Origin: Acidobacteriota bacterium
GTDB taxonomy: Bacteria; Acidobacteriota; Terriglobia; UBA7540
Direction: 5' to 3'
Assembly (NCBI GenBank): GCA_003165315.1
Contig: PLSX01000195.1
Span: 1 to 43,930 of the forward strand
Length of the DNA stretch: 43,930 bases
In this document: piece after piece, positions 1 through 5,594 of the stretch
Layout of the letters: each line of letters begins with the position of its first letter
Position numbering within the stretch: the first letter of the stretch is position 1
Made by a program: the position numbers and the translations under genes
The notes under the pieces: generated by a model
The model's database searches: none
What the model saw: only the letters and a program-made list of their open reading frames with translations
What the model was told of the DNA's origin: nothing

Positions 1-50
1 GATGCCGTTATAGACGCGCTACAAGACTGAACGGCACCGCTCCAGAATTT

Positions 51-125
51 CGGGATGTAGGGTAATGGCAGCCCACCTGTCTTGGGGAAAGGGCGGTGGA
101 GGTTCAAATCCTCTCATCCCGACCA
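51..125 (+). tRNA. tRNA-Pro (anticodon UGG)
   Basis: A full cloverleaf can be folded. The acceptor CGGGATG (51-57) pairs with CATCCCG (115-121); A122 is the discriminator and CCA is encoded at 123-125. The D stem is 60-63/71-74 with a TGG-containing loop. The anticodon stem 76-80/88-92 has one internal G-A mismatch; loop CTTGGGG puts UGG at 83-85. The T arm is 98-102/110-114 with loop TTCAAAT. It is the first clear member of a dense tRNA array, and the next tRNA starts only 6 nt after its CCA. Confidence 0.88.
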
Positions 126-131
126 GTTTGA

Positions 132-207
132 CGGGAAGTGGCCTAGTGGCAAAGGCGCGCGTTTCGGGTACGCGAGAACCGGGGTTAGAGTCCCTGCTTC
201 CCGACCA
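132..207 (+). tRNA. tRNA-Pro (anticodon CGG), non-canonical T loop
   Basis: The acceptor CGGGAAG (132-138) pairs fully with CTTCCCG (197-203); discriminator A204 and CCA 205-207 follow. The D stem is 141-144/153-156 and the loop holds the usual GG. The anticodon stem 158-162/170-174 is perfect and the loop TTCGGGT places CGG at 165-167. The T stem is 180-184/192-196, but the loop reads TTAGAGT, so the nearly invariant C56 is A. Loss of the G19-C56 elbow pair would weaken a normal L-shaped fold. Confidence 0.85.
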
Positions 208-213
208 ATTTAT

Positions 214-289
214 TGCGGGGTAGAACTCTGGTGAGTTTAGCGGTCTCATAAGCCGACAAAGGTGGGTTCGATTCCCATCCCCGCTACCA
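214..289 (+). tRNA. tRNA-Met (CAU), initiator-like
   Basis: Acceptor 214-220 pairs with 279-285 except for a U-U mismatch at position 1:72; discriminator A286 and CCA 287-289 are encoded. The D stem is 223-226/235-238 with A11-U24. Anticodon stem 240-244/252-256 holds G29-C41 and G30-C40, then U31-G39; loop CTCATAA gives CAU at 247-249. The T loop TTCGATT is normal. A mismatched first pair, A11-U24 and G-C pairs in the anticodon stem are initiator hallmarks, so this could be an initiator variant. An elongator Met or a CAU isoleucine tRNA cannot be excluded. Confidence 0.82.
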
Positions 290-290
290 A

Positions 291-364
291 GTCCTTATCG
301 TCTAGCGGCCAGGATTCCCGGGATTTAGCGGGGAACGTGGGTTCGAATCCCACTAGGGACGCCA
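291..364 (+). tRNA. Glu-like tRNA body with aberrant anticodon loop
   Basis: Acceptor 291-297 pairs with 354-360 (one G-U), discriminator G361, CCA 362-364. The D-arm sequence CGTCTAGCGGCCAGGAT is typical of bacterial tRNA-Glu, and the T arm 337-341/349-353 with loop TTCGAAT is canonical. The anticodon arm is not: the clean stem is CCCG (317-320)/CGGG (329-332), leaving an 8-nt loop GGATTTAG (321-328). With U33 at 324 the anticodon would be UUA, which reads the UAA stop codon. Shifting the stem by one with a mismatch would give UUU preceded by A. It may be a suppressor tRNA, a frameshifting tRNA or a decayed gene. Confidence 0.7.
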
Positions 365-365
365 C

Positions 366-443
366 GGTCTGTTGGAGGAGTCTGGAGTCCTCGGTTCCCT
401 GTCACGGAACAGATCACGGGTTCAAATCCCGTACAGACCGCCA
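366..443 (+). tRNA. tRNA-Asp (anticodon GUC)
   Basis: This is the best-formed member of the array. Acceptor GGTCTGT (366-372) pairs perfectly with ACAGACC (433-439); discriminator G440 and CCA 441-443 follow. The D stem is 375-378/389-392 with a 10-nt loop. The anticodon stem 394-398/406-410 is perfect, and loop CTGTCAC gives GUC at 401-403. The T arm 416-420/428-432 has loop TTCAAAT. Only one nucleotide separates it from the preceding tRNA-like gene. Confidence 0.92.
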
Positions 444-452
444 AAGTTTTAT

Positions 453-523
453 GGCCTGTTCGTCTATCGGTAGGATGGCTGATTTTCAATCAGTCGAAGC
501 GGGTTCGACTCCCGCACAGGATA
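453..523 (+). tRNA. tRNA-Glu (anticodon UUC), frayed acceptor, no encoded CCA
   Basis: The anticodon arm 478-482/490-494 with loop TTTTCAA gives UUC at 485-487. The T arm 499-503/511-515 has loop TTCGACT and the D arm is Glu-like. The acceptor pairs well at its inner five positions (455-459/516-520), but the outer two are G-U and G-A. After A523 the sequence is CTA instead of CCA, so CCA would have to be added by nucleotidyltransferase. The rtcB Shine-Dalgarno AGGAG starts about five nt downstream, so the tRNA and the messenger leader are fused in one transcript. Confidence 0.8.
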
Positions 524-527
524 CTAT

Positions 528-532
528 AGGAG
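528..532 (+). promoter_or_regulatory. Ribosome binding site of rtcB
   Basis: AGGAG lies four nt before ATG 537, immediately after the 3' end of the tRNA-Glu gene. The rtcB messenger therefore has almost no leader of its own once the upstream tRNA is processed. Confidence 0.7.
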
Positions 533-536
533 CGTT

Positions 537-1739
537 ATGCAGATCATTGACAACATTCCGGTGTGGGGAACCCAGGTTGACGAATATGCCTTGAAGCAAA
601 TCCGCACCTGCTACTGGATCTTCGGGCAGGCCGCGATGATGGCCGATCACCACAAGGGCTACGGTGTTCCCATTGGCGGCGTCATCGCCCACGAGCACCT
701 GATCAGCCCCTCAGGTGTTGGTTACGACATCGGCTGCGGCAACAAAGCAGTGCTGACCGATGCCGACGCAAAGGACGTGCGCGCCAACATCGCCCGCATC
801 ATGGACGATGTCTGGTCAACGGTAAGCTTCGGGCTTGGGCGCAAGAACCGCGAGGACGTTGACCACGGACTTTTCGTGGACGACGACGCCTGGCAGATTA
901 CCCAGGGGGCCAACTCCGCCGCCTGGAAACTCACCTCGCTGCGGGACATGGCTCGGGCCCAGCTTGGGACGGTGGGAAGCGGAAACCACTACGTGGACAT
1001 CCTGCAGGACGAGCAGGAACGCATCTGGGTGGGCGTTCATTTTGGCTCCCGCGGTTTTGGCCACAAGATCGCCACGCGCTTTCTCAATCGGGCAGGCGCC
1101 AAGGACGATATGGATTCGGCTCCCGTGGCGCTGGATGCTCGAACTCAGGAAGGCCAGGACTATATCGCCGCCATGAAGCTGGCGGGGCGGTATGCCTACG
1201 CGGGCCGCGATTGGGTGTGTGATCGGGCGGTAAAGATTCTTGGCGCCAGGGCCATCGACTCGGTCCACAACCATCACAACTTCGCGTGGCAGGAGACGCA
1301 CGGCGGAAAGTCGCTTTGGGTGGTTCGCAAAGGGGCGACGCCGGCATTTCCCGGTCAGCGCGGATTTGTGGGCGGCACGATGGGCGAGAATTCCGTGATT
1401 CTGGAAGGCGTTGAGAACGGCGATGCGCCACTTTCTCTCTACTCAACCGTCCACGGCGCCGGCCGCGTGATGGGCCGGATGGATGCCAAGGGCAAGCGCG
1501 ACAAGGCTACCGGCGAGTGGAAGCGCCCGCCGAAGGTTACCCAGGAAATGATGGACACCTGGGTGGCTGAAGCCAGGGTCGAACTGCGCGGCGGCGGAGT
1601 TGACGAGTCGCCGCACTGCTACAAGCGCTTGCCGGAAGTTCTGGCTGAGCACTCCGCGTCGGTGCGAGTCCTTCACACACTCAAGCCGCTGGGTGTTGCG
1701 ATGGCGGGCAAGAACGAATTCGATCCGTTCAAGGACTGA
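537..1739 (+). CDS. rtcB: RtcB family RNA ligase (3'-phosphate/cyclic phosphate to 5'-OH)
   Basis: The 400-aa product is close to the family length of about 400-480. RtcB seals RNA ends bearing 2',3'-cyclic phosphate or 3'-phosphate to 5'-OH ends, using GTP and manganese; it repairs tRNAs cut by ribotoxins. Visible motifs are DIGCG with C67 (metal ligand), GSGNH at 147-151, HFGSRGFGH at 168-176, a VHNHHNF block near 243-249, and HGAGR with H306, the expected guanylated histidine. The subfamily has GCGNKA where many RtcBs have GCGM. There is no archease, RtcA or RtcR regulator beside it. Instead it lies inside a tRNA array: AGGAG four nt after tRNA-Glu sets the ATG, and tRNA-Arg begins on the base after the UGA. 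The likely job is repair of tRNAs, perhaps those of this array; that is inference. Confidence 0.95.
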   Translation: MQIIDNIPVWGTQVDEYALKQIRTCYWIFGQAAMMADHHKGYGVPIGGVIAHEHLISPSGVGYDIGCGNKAVLTDADAKDVRANIARIMDDVWSTVSFGLGRKNREDVDHGLFVDDDAWQITQGANSAAWKLTSLRDMARAQLGTVGSGNHYVDILQDEQERIWVGVHFGSRGFGHKIATRFLNRAGAKDDMDSAPVALDARTQEGQDYIAAMKLAGRYAYAGRDWVCDRAVKILGARAIDSVHNHHNFAWQETHGGKSLWVVRKGATPAFPGQRGFVGGTMGENSVILEGVENGDAPLSLYSTVHGAGRVMGRMDAKGKRDKATGEWKRPPKVTQEMMDTWVAEARVELRGGGVDESPHCYKRLPEVLAEHSASVRVLHTLKPLGVAMAGKNEFDPFKD

Positions 1740-1815
1740 GGGAGCGTCGTCCAATCGCATAGGGCGCCCGCCTTCTAAGCGGAGAATCCGGGTTGAAGTC
1801 CCGGCGCTCCTCCCA
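1740..1815 (+). tRNA. tRNA-Arg (UCU) with apparently swapped 19-56 elbow pair
   Basis: Acceptor 1740-1746 pairs with 1805-1811 (first pair G-U); discriminator C1812 and CCA 1813-1815 are encoded. The D stem is 1749-1752/1762-1765. The anticodon stem 1767-1771/1779-1783 has one terminal mismatch, and loop CTTCTAA gives UCU at 1774-1776. T stem 1788-1792/1800-1804 is perfect, but its loop is TTGAAGT, with G at position 56 instead of C. The D loop AATCGCATA contains GC where GG is normal, so a C19-G56 pair could replace G19-C56. The gene starts directly after the rtcB stop codon. Confidence 0.85.
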
Positions 1816-1828
1816 ACTCTCGAAAGGG

Positions 1829-1927
1829 GATGTAGCGGCGGGTTTACCGCGCCACGCGAGGTTGGAATCAGTGGGGAATTGGCGGGATAAACCTGGATAT
1901 ATGGCGGGATAAACCCGCCGCTACATC
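1829..1927 (+). repeat. Inverted-repeat element with exact 18-bp arms
   Basis: The left arm 1829-1846 (GATGTAGCGGCGGGTTTA) is the exact reverse complement of 1910-1927. Between the arms a short unit GGCGGGATAAACC occurs twice, near 1881 and 1903, and the second copy runs into the right arm. It has no ORF and sits between tRNA-Arg and the HNH gene, ending about 20 bp before its ATG. It looks like a REP/MITE-type palindromic element; it could also fold as a hairpin in the transcript. Confidence 0.75.
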
Positions 1928-1947
1928 CGCCGCCTCGACGAGGTTTT

Positions 1948-2487
1948 ATGTCTGACACTCTGGTTCTCGACACTCTGGGTTTCCCGGTGGCCTTCGTCTC
2001 CTGGCAGAGGACGGTGAATCTGCAATGGCAGGACCGCGCCGTAGTGGTCACAGAAGATGCCAAGCGCGTCCTTCGCTCGCCGTCGTTCGAGATGGGGATG
2101 CCGCGCGTCATCAAGCTGAGGAACCATATCAGCCGGAAGCTGCGGCTAAAGGTTCCGATGACGCGCCGAAACATCGCCATCCGCGATAACAGCTCGTGCC
2201 AGTATTGCGGCGTGGTGCTGCAAACGGCGGAGTACACCATTGACCACATTCTGCCCAGGGCGCGTGGAGGAAAATCGGTCTGGACGAATCTGGCGCTGGC
2301 GTGTGGACGCTGCAACAAGCGCAAGTCGAATCGGACCCCGCTAGAGGCCGGACTGACGCTCTTGCAGAAGCCTGTGGAGCCCAAACAGTTCGACCCTCGA
2401 TTCAATTTCCGGCTGCACATCCACGCGCTGCGGCCAGAATGGTCGGACTACAAGGCGTACCTGTATTGGAACGTGGAACTGGAATAG
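1948..2487 (+). CDS. HNH endonuclease (McrA-like fold, unknown target)
   Basis: The 179-aa protein has a central HNH nuclease module: a CxxC zinc knuckle (C84, C87), catalytic DH at 99-100, an RARGG turn near 104-108, the HNH asparagine in VWTNL near 111-115, and a second CxxC (C119, C122) followed by NKRKSNRTPLEAG. The N-terminal 70 residues (LVLDTLGFPVAFVSWQRTV...) match the layout of a stand-alone HNH family widespread in bacteria whose substrate is not established. GAGG lies a few nt before ATG 1948. It is flanked by two repeat elements and lies between the Arg and Phe tRNA genes. HNH enzymes often sit in phage tRNA arrays as homing or mobile endonucleases, which is one explanation; a restriction role is another. 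Confidence 0.88.
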   Translation: MSDTLVLDTLGFPVAFVSWQRTVNLQWQDRAVVVTEDAKRVLRSPSFEMGMPRVIKLRNHISRKLRLKVPMTRRNIAIRDNSSCQYCGVVLQTAEYTIDHILPRARGGKSVWTNLALACGRCNKRKSNRTPLEAGLTLLQKPVEPKQFDPRFNFRLHIHALRPEWSDYKAYLYWNVELE

Positions 2488-2591
2488 GAGGTGTCAGGTG
2501 CCAGGTGTCAGGGTGTCAGGGTGAGGGGAAGCATTCCCCCGTCACTGGATACCTGGCACCTGAAACCTGACACCTGATACCTGACACCTGA
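2488..2591 (+). repeat. TGTCAGG/CCTGACA-type intergenic repeat
   Basis: Several copies of TGTCAGG and CCAGGTGTCAGG on the left side (about 2491-2522) face CCTGGCACCTGA, CCTGACACCTGA and similar units on the right (about 2552-2590). The whole forms a large imperfect palindrome around GGGAAGCATTCCCCC. A related element with CAGGAGACAGGAGTC arms lies at 26079-26255, so this is a dispersed family. It begins directly after the HNH stop codon. Confidence 0.75.
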
Positions 2592-2595
2592 TTTT

Positions 2596-2671
2596 CCCCG
2601 GTGAGCAAGCGCGGTCGTTGCGATGGTCTGAAAAGCCATAGAGTCCCGTTCGACTCGGGGACAGGGGACCA
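2596..2671 (+). tRNA. tRNA-Phe (anticodon GAA), degenerate
   Basis: Acceptor 2596-2602 pairs with 2661-2667 with one G-A mismatch at the fifth pair; discriminator A2668 and CCA 2669-2671 are encoded. D stem GCAA/TTGC is 2605-2608/2618-2621, and anticodon stem 2623-2627/2635-2639 closes loop CTGAAAA with GAA at 2630-2632. T stem 2644-2648/2656-2660 has loop TTCGACT. Position 8, almost always U, is G2603. It is the last tRNA of the array; the converging AsmA gene ends eight nt later. Confidence 0.82.
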
Positions 2672-2678
2672 ACATTCT

Positions 2679-4367
2679 TTATTGGGACTTTTTCTTCTTA
2701 AGAAATCCGCCGAGAGCGTTAACCGCCCCGCTCACGGGCACCTTCTCTGCTGGACCTGCAACCGTGGACCCGACGCAACCCAGTTGTGACTTCACCATCC
2801 CCGCCGCCATGCCGCCAACCTCCGGTACGAACTTCGGTTCGGAGGCAGTACCCTGAATCTGGAAGGGGATCGTAGTCCCTTTCTTACAACCGCTCTGACT
2901 GCCTCCCGCCTTGCTGAGAATTCCGGAAACCGGGCTTGCGATGGTCCCCTGGGTGGTGGTGAGAGTGGCCGCCATTTTGAAATCAAGATTGTCCTTCGCG
3001 TCGATCGTCCCTCCGCCGGCGAGACTGCCCATGGTGGGGATGACAGCTAGAAAATCACTGGCTTCCAACCCTGTGGGCGCCATCTTGAGGTTTGTGGTGA
3101 GTTTCTCGATCTCAAGGTCTTTGCCGGTTTTTACGCCCGTGAGCGCAGATACACCGGACATTTTCGAGCCCAGATCGAAGCCCACGAGCGTCCCATTGAA
3201 CAGACCAACGTCTCCCGTGGTCACGAGTTTGTCCACAGGACCCGCAAGATGGAGATTGGCGTTGAGCGTGCCCGCCTGAAGCGACGATCCTTTGGGCAAA
3301 TTGATGCCGAGCGCAGGCAAAAATGCTTCCAGATCTTTGGCAGGCATGTCCTTGGCATCGAGTTGCATATTGACGACGGCAGCTTCACCAGCGGTAATGT
3401 AAGTGCCGTTCAGATGCGCTGCGGCGCTGCCAATTTTGAGTACGGACGGATTCAACACTCCGGCGGATTTGCGAAGATCGTAAGACGTATCGAAATCGAC
3501 GATAACGGGGACTGATGCTGCTTTGCCGCCTGAGATCAGTAGTGCCTTGGAGAGTTTTACACTGCCCTTGGTTTTGGCTTCTCCATTTTGCGAGGCAATC
3601 GTGCCATCAAGGTCAACAATGCCTCCAAGCCCCAAAGAGGGATCGAGGATACCGGTGGAGGCGAGATTCAAAGAATCCACCTGGAGCTTGGCGTCGAGCG
3701 GGGTCAGGGCAGCATCGGCTGGATCGACAGGCCCGACCTCACCCTCAAGCTTAAATTTGCCTCCAGCGGGAAGATCGGCGGTGACAGTTACCGGAAATTT
3801 CGACGTCAAGGAAACGTCGGAAGCGGTGACATTGACGTGATCGTAAGTGCTGCTTTTTTTCGAAGTCGTTGACCCGATAATGATGCTGCCGTCCTTGAGT
3901 TCCAGCTTTTTCACCGAGAAAGCCGGTGCAGGGGTTTTAGACCCTCCAGGAGCGGCCGAAGCAGAAGACGGGGTGGAGGCTCCACCCAGGGAAGAATAAT
4001 TCCACCGGCCGGCCGCATCGCGAATCAGCGTGACCTGGGGACTATCAATGGTGATGCCGGTGACGTTGATTGTCTTCGAGAGAATCAGCGGCATGATTTC
4101 GACGCCCACCTTGAGCGCTTTGGCTGTAAGGAAGGGCGACGTTCCGAATTTGGGATCGTCACCAATTGACAATTGTTCGGCGGAGAGAGAGCCGCTGATA
4201 AGCGAGAGACTGAGGTTGCCGATTTGCACTTTACGCCCCAAAGCGGCGGAACTTTTTTCTTCAATCGTGGGGCGAAACTGATTGACGGGAATCAAGAATG
4301 GAGCAACGAGAACCAGGACAATCAGAACCCCCAAGATGATTAGAACTGCACGGAGCTTTCCTCTCAT
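2679..4367 (-). CDS. AsmA-like protein, membrane-anchored
   Basis: The 562-aa product starts with a basic residue cluster and one transmembrane helix (LRAVLIILGVLIVLVLVAPFLI), then an AsmA-type domain (NQFRPTIEEKSSAALGRKVQIGNLSLSLISG). AsmA/DUF748 proteins are periplasmic beta-taco proteins tied to outer-membrane lipid transport and biogenesis. The middle, roughly residues 125-150, is a low-complexity Ser/Ala/Pro linker. The C-terminal half carries repeated amphipathic beta segments (LQAGTLNANLHLAGPVDKLVTTGDVGLFNG) typical of the AsmA C-terminal domain, and ends in a KKKKSQ tail. ATG 4367 is chosen because GGAGG lies seven nt upstream; an in-frame start four codons earlier lacks one. It converges on the tRNA array. 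Confidence 0.85.
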   Translation of the reverse strand: MRGKLRAVLIILGVLIVLVLVAPFLIPVNQFRPTIEEKSSAALGRKVQIGNLSLSLISGSLSAEQLSIGDDPKFGTSPFLTAKALKVGVEIMPLILSKTINVTGITIDSPQVTLIRDAAGRWNYSSLGGASTPSSASAAPGGSKTPAPAFSVKKLELKDGSIIIGSTTSKKSSTYDHVNVTASDVSLTSKFPVTVTADLPAGGKFKLEGEVGPVDPADAALTPLDAKLQVDSLNLASTGILDPSLGLGGIVDLDGTIASQNGEAKTKGSVKLSKALLISGGKAASVPVIVDFDTSYDLRKSAGVLNPSVLKIGSAAAHLNGTYITAGEAAVVNMQLDAKDMPAKDLEAFLPALGINLPKGSSLQAGTLNANLHLAGPVDKLVTTGDVGLFNGTLVGFDLGSKMSGVSALTGVKTGKDLEIEKLTTNLKMAPTGLEASDFLAVIPTMGSLAGGGTIDAKDNLDFKMAATLTTTQGTIASPVSGILSKAGGSQSGCKKGTTIPFQIQGTASEPKFVPEVGGMAAGMVKSQLGCVGSTVAGPAEKVPVSGAVNALGGFLKKKKSQ

Positions 4368-4623
4368 GATGACCTCCAATTTAGCTGGGGTCTCCCAGCC
4401 GGAAATGGTGCAGATGTTAAGAGATAATCGGACGCCGTTAAACTTCCAGAGCGTATCACAATGCTGCCCTCCGCCAAAACATGATCAAGGGGTCAATAGT
4501 TACCACACTCACAAACATGCCCTCCTAAAATCAAGAAGACGGTCGTCTGGGCCAATCGGAACTACTAAGCGCATATCCCCTTATGTCCCTTTGCTCCAAG
4601 TCGAGAGGGATATTCCTAATCTC

Positions 4624-5184
4624 CTAATCGGCAGTGAACTGAATGATTTTCCCGCAATACGTACAACTCGTCCACCTCTGAGCTCCCTTGATGTGGAATA
4701 GACGCGGAATGCTGAATTCACGCAAGCAGTCTGCACAGTGGATGATGTAATGGCCGTTCCCATCCCGTTTTGCCGCGACGATTTCATTTTGCATCAGTGG
4801 GGGATCAGGTCGTCGGGTATGTCGTCTATTGAGGTTATCGATGGCTTCGGGGAGTTGGTGAAATCCGAATCGGTTCTTGTGAAAGTAAGCATCGGCGGCC
4901 ACGCCTGCGGGCAATTCATCGTCCGCCTCGTCACCGATGGCCAGAACGGGTATTTGGGGGAAGCGATTGCGCACCACCTCAAGAAACTCACGCCCTGGCA
5001 TTCGGGGCATGTTGAGGTCGGAGATGATTAGGTCCGGCAGCACCACTCGGAGTTTCGCGATTGCGTCCAAACCGTCGTTTGCCGTCAAAACGGCATACCC
5101 CGCGGATGCCAAGTATCTCGAGATGAGCTTTTGTAGTACGAGTTCGTCGTCCACCAACAATACCCGTCTGCCTAATTCTCCCAT
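4624..5184 (-). CDS. Response regulator with C-terminal zinc ribbon
   Basis: Residues 8-120 form a receiver domain: acidic pair D12-D13, phospho-acceptor D56 in ISDLNMP, and K103. The usual Thr/Ser switch residue after beta-4 is not obvious (VLAIGDEA). Residues 145-180 carry CADC (C150, C153) and CTYC (C174, C177), a likely zinc ribbon with the surrounding beta strands (YIIHC, RWTSCTYCGKIIQF), in place of a DNA-binding output domain. ATG 5184 follows GAGGGG. No sensor kinase is adjacent, so it is an orphan regulator here. The output could be protein or nucleic-acid binding through the ribbon; that is inference. Confidence 0.88.
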   Translation of the reverse strand: MGELGRRVLLVDDELVLQKLISRYLASAGYAVLTANDGLDAIAKLRVVLPDLIISDLNMPRMPGREFLEVVRNRFPQIPVLAIGDEADDELPAGVAADAYFHKNRFGFHQLPEAIDNLNRRHTRRPDPPLMQNEIVAAKRDGNGHYIIHCADCLREFSIPRLFHIKGAQRWTSCTYCGKIIQFTAD

Positions 5185-5594
5185 GATGACTCGCCCCTCG
5201 GTAATCAGTGTAGACGCAGCGGTGACAATCCCAATCTGGACCGGAGCATTCTGACAAAATATTGTACTGAAGATTTGTCAAATAGGTGCAAACAGACTTC
5301 CGCTACCCGCATCACCATAACCCTGGCACACTCGTGGTCAACATGAGGGCCACGGGGGGAGAAACGACTCTGCGTGCTTTGCAATCGTCACTCCAGTGCC
5401 AAGGACGTGGCAAGAGGATCTCTGTCCTGGGAGACGCGCGCGAGTCTCCGACTTCCCCACACTCTGCCAGCCGGTCGACCTCCGGTGATCATGCCATGGC
5501 TATCCCGATCAAAGGCATCGGGACAAGTCCAAGCAATGCCCACTCACGGGAGGAACGGCCGTGGGACTTCCATGATAACGGTCGAAGCCGGGTA
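5185..5594. other. Intergenic region without a supported gene
   Basis: It contains the upstream region of the response regulator. Open frames on the plus strand (5286-5654, 5374-5688) have no recognisable domain or convincing ribosome site, and run into the AlgH-like gene on the other strand. No RNA gene or repeat was recognised. Confidence 0.4.

Noticed and set aside
1..50. A tRNA on either strand at the left edge
   Set aside because: Neither strand gave a consistent T arm or anticodon arm; only a 6-bp hairpin could be supported.
262..594. 110-codon plus-strand frame across the tRNA array
   Set aside because: Every part is explained by folded tRNA genes, and it overlaps the start of rtcB.
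816..1301. 161-codon minus-strand frame inside rtcB
   Set aside because: Antisense shadow of a gene with clear RtcB motifs.
2488..2591. Possible CRISPR array
   Set aside because: Units are short, variable and in both orientations, without regular spacers or cas genes.
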